DNA of 64,000 nucleotides, from assembly GCA_023548195.1 (NCBI GenBank), contig JAJHZJ010000121.1:2790220-2854219 (forward strand). Direction: 5' to 3'. A program made the translations under genes and the position numbers. The number at the start of each line of letters is the position of its first letter. Within the stretch, counting starts at the first letter, position 1. Positions 22,291-32,289 of this stretch are shown in pieces. The DNA comes from Bettongia penicillata ogilbyi. Taxonomy: Eukaryota > Chordata > Mammalia > Diprotodontia > Potoroidae. The notes beneath the pieces were generated by a model. That model did no database searches. It had not been told where the DNA came from and saw only the letters and a list, made by a program, of their open reading frames with translations.

Positions 22291-23140
22291 GGGGGGCGGA
22301 GCTAAGATGGCGGAGTAGAAGGACTCACGTTTTCGAGCTCCGAAACCAAAAGCCCATAGAATTAATGTGAAAAGAGTCCCCCATAACTTCTGGGTCAATA
22401 CAAGGTGTGCAGAAATGGAGTGGAAGAGATTTCCGTTCCAGGGAGCCCTGGAGACCCATCCCCAGGGTCCGGCGCGCCCCGGAAAGCAGACCCCACCCCC
22501 AGCGCTGCCCTGGCCGCGGCCCCAGAGAAGCTGATCCGAGCAGGCTTCAGAGACGGAAGCTCCGGCAGCTGAGAAAGTCCCTCCGCCCACAGAAGCTACA
22601 GGTCAGTGAGAGAGAAGGCCGGGCTGGAGGAGGGGAGCGGAACGTCTCCGTGACTCGGGCCCCCTCGGGAGGAAGCGGCGGTGGCAGAGACGGGGGCAGG
22701 AAGCCGCGGAGGCAGAGGTGTGGGTGGTGGCTGAGGCGGCAGAGGCCCGGGACTCAGGAATCTCCCAGCAGCAGGCAGGATCTTCATTACGGAAGATTCC
22801 TACATAAAACCTGACGGAGCTGAGCCTGGGAGATGGCCCTGCCCCCACCCCGCTCTATTACTGAAGGCTTCTGCTCAAAGCCCCCAAGGGAACTGAGATT
22901 GGGAGGCGGGCCCTCTACCCCGCCCCCACCCGCTCCATTCCTGAAAGTCTCTGCATAAAGCCCCTGAGGGATCAGAGTCTGGGAGGCGGCCCTGCCCCCA
23001 CCCCAGCACCTGAACTAAAGCTCACTGATTGACAGCCGGCAAGAGGAAAGCCCATTTAAATCTCAGAGGCCAAGCACTAGCTGGGCGGATCCAGGCGGGA
23101 GTGGAAAGGAATCTCAGAAGTCAAGAAACTGGCTGGGAAA
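22291..23140 (+). promoter_or_regulatory. 5' UTR / internal promoter of the HAL1-type element
   Basis: It opens with a G run and 'cggagctaagatggcgg', the usual L1 start, whose AAGATGGCGG is a YY1-type site. It is GC- and CpG-rich (for example 'ccggcgcgccccgg' near 22470). 22786-23015 contains about three tandem modules of 70-80 bp, recognisable by 'gcataaagcccctgaggg'-like and 'ggaggcggccctgccccc'-like text. It ends at the ORF1 ATG after 'ctggctgggaaa'. Open frames crossing it in several phases are GC artefacts. Confidence 0.8.
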
Positions 23141-24253
23141 ATGCCTAGAAAAGGGAAGAAAAATAAGACTTTAGAGAGTTTTTTCCAACAAATGCAAATG
23201 ATCCCGACCTTCGGATCTGATGACGAGGACGTATCCTTGCCATCAGGGAAAGATGTGGAGGGCGGGGCCTCAGTACCCCAGACACCCCAGGGGGGTGGCG
23301 GGTGGGCTCAGGCCCTGGAACAGCTCAAAAAGGATTTTGAAAAGCAAGTTAGACAGGTGGAGGAAAAACTGGGAAGAGAAATGAGAGAGATACAAGAAAA
23401 GTATGAAAATCGGGTCAATACCTTGGTAAAGGAGACCCAAAAAAACGCTGAGGAAATTAACACCTTGAAAAATAGGCTCACTCAATTGGCAAAGGAGGTT
23501 CAAAAAGCCAATGAGGAGAAGAATGCTTTCAAAAGCAGAATGAGCCAAATGGAAAAAGAGGCTCAAAAGCTCACTGAATTTAATAGTTCTCTCAAAATTA
23601 GAATGGAACAGATGGAGTCTAATGACTTTACGAGAAACCAAGAAATCACCAAACAAAACCAAAAGAACGAAAAAATGGAAGAGAATGTGAAATATCTCAT
23701 GGGATAAACAACTGACCTGGAAAATAGATCCAGGAGAGACAATTTAAAAATTATGGGACTACCTGAAACTCATGATCAAAAAAAGAGCCTAGACATCATC
23801 TTCCATGAAATTATCAAGGAAAACTGCCCTGACATTCTAGAACCAGAGGGCAAAATAAGTATTGAAGGAATCCACCGATCACCACCTGAAAGAGATCCAA
23901 AAAGAGAAACTCCTAGGAACATTGTGGCCAAATTCCAGAACTCCCAGCTCAAGGAAAAAATCTTACAAGCAGCTAGAAAGAAACAATTCCAGTACTGTGG
24001 AAATACAATCAAGATAACTCAAGATCTAGCAGCTTCTACATTAAGGGATTGAAGGACGTGGAATAGGATATTCCAGAAGGCAAAGGAACTAGGACTCAAA
24101 CCAAGAATCACCTACCCAGCTAAACTGAGTATAATACTTCAAGGGAAAATATGGTCTTTCAATGAAACAGAGGACTTTCAATCATTCTTAATGAAAAGAC
24201 CAGAGCTGAAAAGAAAATTTGACTTTCAAACACAAGAATTAGAAGAAGCATGA
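23141..24253 (+). pseudogene. L1 ORF1 (ORF1p) reading frame with two in-frame stops
   Basis: The frame starts MPRKGKKNKTLESF and would be 370 codons. L1 ORF1p is a trimeric RNA-binding chaperone that coats the element's RNA in the cytoplasm. Residues about 60-185 form a long coiled coil with repeated Asn/Lys/Glu heptads ('LKNRLTQLAKEVQKANEEKN'). An RRM-type domain follows ('RRDNLKIMGLPE'), then the C-terminal domain ('RNIVAKFQNSQLKEKIL' and 'PRITYPAKLS'). Codon 189 is TAA where copy B has AAA (Lys). Codon 304 is TGA where copy B has CAA (Gln). Otherwise the frame is intact to the final TGA at 24251. The first stop falls at the coiled coil/RRM boundary, so any product would lack the RNA-binding part. 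The start is supported by position after the conserved 5' UTR and by the basic N-terminus. Confidence 0.9.
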
Positions 24254-25275
24254 AAAAGTAAACAGCAAAGAGAAGTCTTAAGGGACTTGCCTGAAGTGAA
24301 CTGTTTATATTCATACAGGGAAAGACAATATTTCTAACTCTTAAAACTTTTCAGTATCTGGGTGGTTGGTGGGACCACACATACACATATACACGCATGC
24401 ACACACATACACACATGCACACACATAAAGAGATAGAGAGCACAGATTGAACTGAATAGGATGGGACCATACCTTAAAAGAAACTAAGGTAAATGGTGAG
24501 AGAGAAATGTAGGGGGAGGAAAGAGAGGGAAAGGGAAGGGGGCAACTATATGTCGTTTAAGAGGCAGGTAGGAGTTTTTCTTAGTGGAGGGAAAAAGAGG
24601 AGAGCTGAGAAAAAAAAACAAAACCAAACAAGAAGTTTACCCTCATCACATTTGACTAAACGAAGGAGTGAAATGCACACTCATTTTGGTATGAAAACCT
24701 ATCTTACAGTATAAGAAAGTGGGGGAGAAGGAGATATTGCAAGGGAGGGGAAGATGGGGGGGAGGGCAAAGGGAGGAGGGAGCAATTTGAAGTCAACACT
24801 TGGGGAGGGACAGGATCAAGAGACAGAAGAGAAACAATGAGGGGCAGGTTAGGAGGGATGGTAATCCAGTTAGTCTTACACAACATGATTATCAGGGAAG
24901 TCATTTGCAAAACTACACAGATAGGGCCTAAATTGAATTGCCTGCCGTCCCAAAGGGAATGGGTGGGGAGGGAGGGATGGGGAGAATTTGGAACTCAAAG
25001 TTTTAGGAACAACTGTTTAATATTGTTGTTGTAACTAGGAAAGAAGACATACAGTTAATGAGGAATAGAAAGTCATCTGGCCCTACAGAGAAAAGAGAAG
25101 ATGGAGACAAGAGAAGGGAGGGATGACAGAAGAGAGGGCAGATTGGAGGTAGGGAAAATTACATTGCTTGGGGTATTGGGGTGGGGGAGGGGATAAAAGG
25201 GGAGAAAACTGGGAACCCAAAAATTTGTGAAAATGAATGTAAAAAAATTAATTAAATAAATAAATAGAAAAAAAG
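24254..25275 (+). other. 3' UTR of the HAL1-type element
   Basis: About 1 kb, strongly purine-rich on this strand (many GGGAGG/GAAGGG blocks). An imperfect (CA)n tract lies at 24370-24430, at the same relative place as the long (TG)n tracts in copies A and B. It ends 'aaaatgaatgt' plus an A-rich tail. The purine bias matches the polypurine 3' UTRs known from L1. Confidence 0.85.
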
Positions 25276-25290
25276 TAAAAGTTATTTTCC
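25276..25290. repeat. Target-site duplication, right
   Basis: Exact copy of 22276-22290. Confidence 0.95.
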
Positions 25291-25578
25291 CTAGACTAAC
25301 AATATTTAAAGGGATAGGTAGATACAATTCTAATCAGTACCCTTCTCTTTCTGAAAAAAGCAAAGTAATCAACCTTTGGCTCCAACCTGCTGCTGCTTCT
25401 CTTGAAGGAATCAAAGCTTCCCTTGGAGAAATGTGGAGAGAGGAGATTCTGAAGTATCTTTTTCTTGTCTCCCTGTGAACCACATCCAGACAGATACACT
25501 TTGGACACACTTAACCTACATGGGTAAAACACATACCTCTTAACATTCAAAACTTAAATTTATACCAGTCCTTTGGCA
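25291..25578. other. Unassigned sequence
   Basis: A short stretch between two copies of the same retrotransposon family. No feature recognised. Confidence 0.4.
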
Positions 25579-26951
25579 TGAAAGCCATGATCAAAAAAAG
25601 AGCCTAGACTGATCACTTCCTGAAACAGATCTGAAAAGAAAAACTCCTAGGATTATTGTAGGCAAATTCCAGAGTTCCAGGTCAAGGAGAAAAGATTGAA
25701 AGCAGCCAGAAAGAAACATTCAAGTAATTGTGAAAATACAATCAGGATAGCACAAGATCTAGCAGCCTCTACATTAAGGGATCAAAGGGTTTGGAAAATG
25801 ATATTACAGAAGTCAAAGGAACCAGGATTAAAACCAAGAATCACCTACCCAGCAAAACTGAGTATATAATACTTCAGGGGAAAAAAATGGTCATTCAATG
25901 AAATAGAGGACTTTTAAGCATTCTTGATGAAAAGACCAGAGCTGAATAGAAAATCTGACTTTCAAACACAAGAATCAAGAGAAGCATGAAAAGATAAACA
26001 GGAAAGAGAAATTATAAGGGACTTACTAAAGTTGAACTGTATACATTCCTACATGGAAAGATCATATTTGTAACTCTTGAAACTTTTCTCAGTATTTGGG
26101 AAGTTGGAAGGATTATGTACAAATATATAGACAGAGGGCACAGGGTGAATTGAATAGGAAGGGATGATATCTAAAAAAATAAAATTAAGGAGTGAGAGAG
26201 GAATATGTTGTGAGGAGAAGGAGAGACATGGAATGGGGCAAATTATCTCTCATAAAAGAGGCAAGGAAAAGCTTTTTCAAGGGAGGGAAAAAGTGGGGAG
26301 GTGAGATGGAAAAAGTGAAGGTTGCTCTCATCACATTTGGCTTAAGGAGGGAATAACATGCACACTCAGTTTGGTATGAAAATCTACCTTACACTACAAG
26401 AAAGTAGGGGAGAAGGGGATTAGTGGAGTGTGGGGGGGGATGATAGAAGGGAGAGTAAATGGGAGGAGGGCGTAGTTAGAAGTAAACACTTTTGGGGAGG
26501 GATAAGGTCAAAAGAGAGAACAGAATAAATGGGGGGCAGGATAGGATGGAGGGAAATATAGTTAGTCTTTCATAACATGACTATTATACACTCTTATAAC
26601 CTATATTGAATTGCTTGCCTTCTCAGTGGGGATTGCTGGGGAGAGAGGGAGAGAAGTTGGAACTCAAAGTTTTGAAAATGAATGTTGAAAACTGTTTTTG
26701 CATGTGACTGGAAAATAAGAGATACAGGTAATGGGGTATAGAAATCTATCTTACCCTACAAGAAAATAGAGAAGGTGGGGATAAGAGAAGGGAGGAGTGT
26801 GATAGAAGGGAGGGCAGATTGGGGGAAGGGGTAATCAGAGTGCAGTGTCATGCAGTGGGGGGGAGGGGAGAGATGGAGAGAAAATTTGGAACTCAAAATC
26901 TTGTGGAAATGAATGTTGAAAATTAAAAACAAATAAATAAATTTAAAAAAA
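25579..26951 (+). mobile_element. 5'-truncated HAL1-type copy
   Basis: It begins inside ORF1 ('gccatgatcaaaaaaagagcc') and has an internal deletion of about 100 bp near 25620. The ORF1 C-terminal region then runs to the TGA at 25986, followed directly by the family 3' UTR and an A-rich end ('aataaataaatttaaaaaaa'). The ORF1 part is frameshifted. It lies about 300 bp downstream of the full-length copy in the same orientation, but its sequence is clearly more diverged, so the pair is two independent insertions and not a duplication. I see no convincing target duplication. Confidence 0.85.
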
Positions 26952-27560
26952 GATTCTGGATCTCCTTTCCTAATTGGTTGACTTTCCTTTCATAATCTTC
27001 TTGTTTTCTTGGATTATTCTTATTTTTTTAGCTTTTTCTCCTCTGTCATTTGATTTTTTTAAAGTCGTTTTTAAGATATGCTATGAATTCTTTTTGAGCA
27101 GGTGACCATTTAACATTACTCTGGGCATTTCTTTACTTCAATATCTTCCTCTGAAGATGAATGTTGGTCATCTCTATTGCCACAATAACTTTCTGTGGTA
27201 GGATTCTTTCTCCTTTGTGCATTTTTTTGTGTGTTAATAGCTTAATTTTTGTAATCACCTCTAGCTGTGGGATATAGAGGATGGTGTCTTTTGCCCTAGA
27301 TCTTCAGTTCTCCCCTCTAGATTGGAACCAAAGTCAAACCTCCAACCTCCTGTAAGTGCCCAGAGTTAGGAGCTTTCTGTCCCACTGCTTCTGAACTCAC
27401 TGGTGTGTGCTCTTTCTTTCTTGCCCTCTCTTTCCCTGGGCCTGGAGTTCCCAGTTAGCAGAGGATCCCTCTATCTTCTGAGGTTCATATACCCAATTCC
27501 CCTCACTGTCCTGAGGTAGGGGCCGAGGCAGCCTTTCAAACCAACTAACCCTAGGCCTTG
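26952..27560 (-). mobile_element. Probable L1 ORF1/5' region of another L1 family
   Basis: Read on the minus strand, 26960-27110 gives a lysine-rich frame of the L1 ORF1 coiled-coil kind ('AQKEFIAYLKNDFKKIK', then 'RKVNQLGKEI'). The rest is T/C-rich and could be the upstream part of the same element. The family is not identified. Confidence 0.4.
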
Positions 27561-27999
27561 CCACTTGTTGTTAAAGCAGATCCTAGCCTGGAGGTGTTTA
27601 CTCTTCCTGGGGACCAAACCTTTCCTGGGATTTTTCTTCTGATCTTTTCAAATTGTCCCAGGAAGACACCCCACCCCCTTGTCCCTCTATTCTTATTTAT
27701 TTTTACCCTGCCCTTTGTTTGCCCTAAGGTGTTATTTTATCTTATTTGTGGGGAAAATTATGAGAACTTGGCATTTTCTGACCTACTCCACTCTCTTCCC
27801 AGAATGCTCTCTCTCATAAGCACTTCCTAATGGAGGAATGTGGAATGTCCACTGAATCTAGCCTCTCTTTTGGGAAGCAAAAATAAAAATTCAATTACTG
27901 AAATAAAAACATTTTCAGTGGCAGTTGGTTTTATGAAGAAGCATTTATGGACAGCAAATGTAAGCTTGAGACTTCCTGATAATTAGAAAACAGAGAATT
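27561..27999. other. Mostly unassigned sequence
   Basis: No named repeat. It contains the first member of a short direct repeat pair (27895-27945). Confidence 0.4.
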
Positions 28000-28370
28000 A
28001 GAGCAGTGCAGAAGAGGAATTGCCTGCCCCAAGCCTGTGCTGGGTTGACTTTCCACTGGAAGTTTTCCACCACAGGTTACGTGGCTGAGGAGGTTCTTGG
28101 TCAGGCACAGAATGGACAAGATGGACTTTGAAACCCCTCCCCCAACTCTAATATTCTTTAAGTCTGTGATCAAATGGAAAAAAAATGGGAAAGCATTTAC
28201 TTTGTAAATGAAGCCTAATATAGATATGAGGAATGATGATCTGTCATAATACAGTCACTGTCCCTTCCTTATATTCTTTTTGCTGAGTCAATGAGCTCAA
28301 AAGCAAACACACCAATATTAATGAAACTAAACATTTTCAGTGGGAGCTGGTTTTATGAAGATGTATTTAT
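27895..28370 (+). repeat. Direct repeat pair of about 50 bp
   Basis: 27895-27945 and 28318-28370 share 'acattttcagtggcagttgg' against 'acattttcagtgggagctgg', followed in both by 'ttttatgaaga'. They are about 420 bp apart in the same orientation. Confidence 0.8.
28000..28175 (+). mobile_element. L3/CR1 3'-end fragment
   Basis: 'gtggctgaggaggttcttgg', 'atggacaagatggactttg' and 'ctaatattctttaagtctgtg' match the L3/CR1 3' UTR pattern (aggttggactagatggcctttgag, then attctgtga). Confidence 0.55.
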
Positions 28371-28742
28371 TTTGAGCTTATGTTGTGCCTACCACTATGC
28401 TAGGAGCCATAAGGTGTGGGCTCGACTTGAGAGCTTCTAAGGTCCCTTCTGCAAGAGATGAATTGAACTTTTGTTTCCACAGAAAACATGTAATAAGTGT
28501 AATATAGCACAAAGTTTTTTTATTTGCAGCCAAATGCAAGAAAACTTATTGATTAGAGGGATAGCCTAGGGAATGTCGATTAATATTTCACTCAACTGGT
28601 CAGCATATCTAAAGGTGAACACCTCCTTTCCATGAACTTTGACTAAACTCCAGGAATTGTCTCTTTTGTGTCCACAACCCCAAAGGTAGGAGGAGAACTT
28701 CACTCCACCGTACTATACTAAATAAAGTATAAAGAATGATGA
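28371..28742. other. Unassigned sequence before an LTR
   Basis: No clear family. 28360-28410 has a weak L2/MIR-tail look ('gtgcctaccactatgctag'). Confidence 0.4.
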
Positions 28743-29399
28743 TGTAAAGGAGTGGGGATTGAAATGTGGAAATGAGAGATGTGGGCTGGGGTGTAGTACA
28801 ACCACATGGGGGCGGGGTTTAGGTGTTTTCAGATAGGCTAATAGCTATGGAGTGCGGCTGTAAGAGTTAGCAGGTTGAGTTCTGTTTCCACAAAGGTTAT
28901 CTCAACAAGGAATGCAGTCAACCCACCTAGTTAGGCTCATGATTATGTTTCCATATTACAAGATAAGGCCATAAAAGAAAAGTTTCTCACGGGGAGAGAG
29001 TTTCAGAGAACAGCCTGGGGAGTTCCAAGGGACAAAAGTGGGACCAAGGTTAAAGGCCATTTTTACCACCTGCTCTGTAAGGTTCATGTATATTAACTTA
29101 CATGTCCCTAAGGAGGGGTTAATGCCATTTTGTGAACATGCATTACTTGAGATGGGAGGGGGAACATGTTAAAGGGAACATGTGTTCCGGCAAGTCTGTG
29201 CTACAACTATGCTGACTCTCCCCAACCAGAGTCATCTAGGAGGGATTGGTGGCTGGGAAAAGGATAAAAAAGCTTAGTTTAGTAACTGTGGGATATGTGA
29301 TCTCATCCTGGGTCCCACACCTGCCCTGCAGGACGTATTAAAGTTCCAACTACTTCACTCATCCTGAGTCTATTTGGGCACAAGGGGTTATTTCTTACA
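28743..29399 (+). mobile_element. Solo LTR of an endogenous retrovirus
   Basis: This 657-bp element starts TGTAAAGG and ends TTCTTACA, with a perfect 5-bp inverted terminus (TGTAA/TTACA). A TATA-like 'aggataaaaaag' (29261-29272) lies about 75 bp upstream of an ATTAAA polyadenylation signal (29337-29342). A short U5-like 57-bp segment follows. That spacing is what gammaretrovirus-like (class I) LTRs show. No internal retroviral genes adjoin it, and the flanks do not show an obvious 4-6 bp duplication. Confidence 0.7.
29261..29272 (+). promoter_or_regulatory. TATA-like box of the LTR
   Basis: aggataaaaaag lies 65-76 bp before the ATTAAA signal, the usual U3/R arrangement. Confidence 0.5.
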
Positions 29400-29812
29400 C
29401 TTCCAACCCTGAATGCTATTATCCTGTGGTACTCAGTGTTCCTCATAAACAACCTTCTATCTCTCGCTTCTGTACCTTTTCAGAGGCAGCCCCCAGACTT
29501 CAAATGCTTCCCTCCCTACCCCACGTCTGCCTTGTAAAATCTGTAACTTCTTTTAAAGTGCAGTCTACTATGGGAGCCCTTTCCTGATCTACTCCCTTTC
29601 CTCCAGTTGTTACTGCTCTCCCATCACCACCAAAATTACTTTGCTTTTATTCAGCAAATATCCTGGTGATTATCTTACTAATTGTAAACTTCTGGAGGAC
29701 AGGGCCTGTTTCCTTTTGGTTTTTGCCATCCTAGTACTTGGCACAATACCTGGCACATAATAGATGCTCAGTAAATATTTGATGAGTTGAATTAAATCTC
29801 ACCCTTGGCTTG
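29400..29812 (+). mobile_element. L2 LINE 3' end
   Basis: 'tctatctctcgcttctgtac', 'gccctttcctgatctactcc', 'ctaattgtaaacttctggag', 'aggacagggcctgtttcc' and the terminus 'cctggcacataatagatgc' with 'tcagtaaatatttgatgag'. It directly abuts the LTR. Confidence 0.85.
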
Positions 29813-29844
29813 TGTTTGTTTAGGCACCTCTTGGTACAAATATA

Positions 29845-30000
29845 AAAGTGACTGAGTGGAATGAACCCTCAAGGAGTTCAAGTCTGTTTAGAGCCAACAA
29901 ACCTAGATCTGAGACTCAGCTCTTCCACTCATTAACTGTGCGATCTTGGGTAAGTACCTCAATTTTGGGGGCCTTATTTTGCTCTTCTGTGTCACATTTG
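29845..30000 (+). mobile_element. MIR-type SINE fragment
   Basis: 'acctagatctgagactcagc', 'ttccactcattaactgtgcg', 'atcttgggtaagtacctcaa'. Confidence 0.55.
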
Positions 30001-30333
30001 ATAATACTCCCTATTTCTCTGCCCAACATTCTCATTTTAAACATTGTATAATTGCTCTACACAGCCCACATCTATACTGGACAAGAGGAAGCCACTGTTA
30101 GTACACAGGCAGGCATGATGGATTCTGGAACTAGATGATTCTTTGTTGGCTACAGTCATTCTCCAGAGGAAACTGTGCCTCTCTGCTCCCATCTATTGTC
30201 CTGAATATATCTGTAATGTTAATGAGAGTTAAAGATCTCCCCTCCCACCCCATCAATGGGCCTGCCTATTAAGAGAGTTTGATTAGGGGAAATTTGCTTT
30301 GTAAGAAGGTCCACACTTTTTGTTAATTTCTAA
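30001..30333. other. Unassigned sequence
   Basis: Nothing recognised. Confidence 0.4.
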
Positions 30334-30794
30334 TGAGGCACTGGTTCTCAAGGGCCATGATGCCCTCTGGTTCTGAAAAGTGTATATATAAATACTCTGA
30401 GGTGAGGTTTTACTTTGGAGATTACTCATTGGAAGTGTTGTTTGGCCAGAGGAGACTCTGGGCAGCTGCTAAGGAGCCCCGTGACTCTGAAAACTCTGAT
30501 GTTGGTGCTTCTCTCTCTGGTAAAGATATATGTATGTAATGGTCAGACAGTTGGATCTGTCTGTTGATCTGTGGTGTATATGCTGTTTATGGTCAGACAG
30601 TTGGAAGCCCTGTCTGTTGGTCTTTATTTCCTCTATATTTTCTCTGAAGTTCAGGGTGCTGACTTTTTCACTTGAACTATGTGCTTGATTAAAGTGATTG
30701 TTGACCCCTCAAAAGTTGCTTTCTTTTTAGAAAAGCAGATCTAAGAACCTGTACAGCAAGCCCTCTCATCCATGCCAGGGTCCTTGCTGTTACA
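30334..30794 (+). mobile_element. Solo LTR-like element, copy 2
   Basis: Same family as 14582-15029 and better preserved: TGAGGCACTGG start, TGTTACA end, 461 bp. It has 'tatataaata' at 30385-30394 (TATA-like) and ATTAAA near 30690, followed by about 100 bp to the end. Downstream flank 'atgtcccaag' and upstream 'aatttctaa' show no clear target duplication. The viral class is not determined. Confidence 0.7.
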
Positions 30795-31208
30795 ATGTCC
30801 CAAGAGGGCTTCCTCCTGCCTGTCCATTTTGGGACTTTTTATTTTAAATTCCATAAAAGACAACTCACATAGTCTTCCAGACCCACTGCCCTGGCGATCT
30901 CTCAGCTTTGACCTTGGCCCAATGTTCTGTGTATACATGTGAATTTCAGTCTGGAGCCTCAGTCTCTAGCCCCACTGGCTGCCTTTGATAAAGCTGGGGT
31001 TTTTTTGAAGGATCTACTATGCATATAGGTAGCCTAGCACTTGATGGGCATACAAAAAAATACAGTTCCTATGAGGAACTGATAATCTGTTTAGGAAAAT
31101 GAGAAATATATATTTGAAATAAAAAACAACAGGGCATATATAAAGGTCTTATAGTGCAGTTTTGAGCTTAAATAATTATGTTCAAATAGCTTAAGTAACT
31201 CAAAACTG
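30795..31208. other. Unassigned sequence
   Basis: Nothing recognised. Confidence 0.4.
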
Positions 31209-31472
31209 ATAAGGCAGTTAGGTGGCACAAAAGATAGAGTGCCAGGCCTGGAGTCAGTAGGATTCATCTTCCTGACTTCAAATCTGACCTTATATTCTTA
31301 TTAGCTATGTGATCTTGGACAAGTCACTTAACCCAATTTGCCTCAATTTCCTCATCTCTCAAATGAGCTAGAGAAGGAAATGGCAAACCACTACAGAATC
31401 TTTGCCAAGAAAACACAAAATGGGGTCGCAAAGAGTCAGACATGACTGAAAAAATAACTGAAAAACAACTCA
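31209..31472 (+). mobile_element. Full-length RTE-tailed SINE
   Basis: Head 'aggcagttaggtggcacaaa', middle 'cctcatctctcaaatgagct', tail 'gcaaagagtcagacatgact' with a poly-A/aac end. Every module is present. Confidence 0.93.
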
Positions 31473-31639
31473 AAACTTCACTAAGACTTTTGGAACCCCA
31501 GTGCTAAATTATGTGGTGCAGATGACTAAAGAGTATCCTCTATTACATCTGCCACAACATGACAGAGGGTGGACCCTTTGAAATATTGAAATTCTCTTTT
31601 CACTGTGCCATACCACTCATAAAAATGAAATTAACTGAA

Positions 31640-32045
31640 CTAATGACAACAATAACAATAACTCATATGTGCATAGTGCTTTCAATTTTATGAAGATTTT
31701 TTCCTAACAGTTCTGTGAAGTGCTTATTTATTGTTTTCCTTAATAGCATTTTTGCCCAATTACATGTAAAAATAGTTTTCAACAGTCGTTTTTGTAAAAT
31801 TTTGAGTTCCAAACTTTTCTCCCTCTCTTCCCTCTCCTCTCACCAAGACAGCAAGCAATCTGATATAGGTTATACAAGGAAGTACTTATTTATTGAAGAT
31901 ATTACCTGCATTTTACAGATGAAGAAACAGAGGCACAGAGAAGTGCTTTGCCCAGAGTCACATAGCTAGTACATCTTGAAGCCCAAATATGAATCCATGT
32001 CTCTTGACTCCAAATACAACTATCTTTCTGCTGTACCACTTGCCA
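31640..32045 (-). mobile_element. MIR/CORE-SINE split by a small L1 insertion
   Basis: The left part has 'atagtgctttcaattttatg'. The right part has 'cattttacagatgaagaaac', 'gaggcacagagaagtgc' and 'gtcacatagctagtac'. They become adjacent when 31734-31895 (insert plus one repeat copy) is removed. Confidence 0.75.
31734..31878 (-). mobile_element. 145-bp 5'-truncated L1 insertion
   Basis: Antisense L1 terminus ('gcccaattacatgtaaaaat', 'gttttcaacagtcgttttt', 'ttgagttccaaacttttctc'). It is flanked by 17-bp copies gaagtgcttatttattg (31717-31733) and gaagtacttatttattg (31879-31895), with one mismatch. Confidence 0.88.
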
Positions 32046-32098
32046 TGAGCTGGAGAATTCTGGTTAATTAAGGTTTCACTGTAATTGTTCTTTTATAT

Positions 32099-32288
32099 CA
32101 GAGGTTCTTAACCTGGGGTCAGTGAACATGGTTTTTTTTTAATCATCTTGAGAAATGTACTTCAATAAGATTGGCTACTCTTGTAAGCCTATATGTTGTA
32201 TGCATTTAAAAACATTATTCTGAAAAGAGATCCATAGGCATCACCAGACTGCCAAAAGGATACATAAGAAAATGGTTAAGAATTCATG
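32099..32288 (-). mobile_element. hAT-like non-autonomous DNA transposon
   Basis: Inverted ends CAGAGGTTCTTAACC and GGTTAAGAATTCATG, with the characteristic internal text 'gatccataggcatcaccag' and 'actgccaaaaggatac'. It is 190 bp. No 8-bp target duplication survives. The strand given is arbitrary. Confidence 0.65.
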
Positions 32289-32289
32289 T

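Larger units (their letters stand above)
22291..25275 (+). mobile_element. Full-length ORF2-less L1 (HAL1-type) retrotransposon
   Basis: This 2,985-bp element has a GC-rich 5' UTR (22291-23140), an L1 ORF1 reading frame (23141-24253), a purine-rich 3' UTR and an A-rich end (25240-25275). It is flanked by a perfect 15-bp target duplication. There is no ORF2: the 3' UTR follows the ORF1 stop directly. Three other copies in this window (25579-26951; copies A and B in 34518-41217) share that same ORF1/3' UTR junction, so it is a family property and not a one-off deletion. This is the layout of HAL1 ('half-L1') elements, which depend on L1 reverse transcriptase. The 3' terminus resembles that of ordinary L1s here ('gtgaaaatgaatgt' versus the antisense 'cattcattttc'). 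Perfect duplications and retained CpGs argue for a recent insertion. Confidence 0.9.

Noticed and set aside
22407..22848. Arg/Pro/Gly-rich frames of up to 135 codons over the GC-rich segment
   Set aside because: They lie in the 5' UTR of the HAL1-type element on both strands and reflect base composition. No such frame is conserved in copies A or B.
22291..23140. CpG island of a host gene
   Set aside because: The CpG-rich segment starts and ends exactly at a retrotransposon 5' UTR within target duplications.
23270..24012. Minus-strand frames of 130 and 78 codons rich in Phe/Leu
   Set aside because: Antisense shadows of the ORF1 coiled coil.
22291..26951. Tandem duplication of the HAL1-type element
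   Set aside because: The second copy is 5'-truncated and much more diverged, and the first has its own perfect target duplication.
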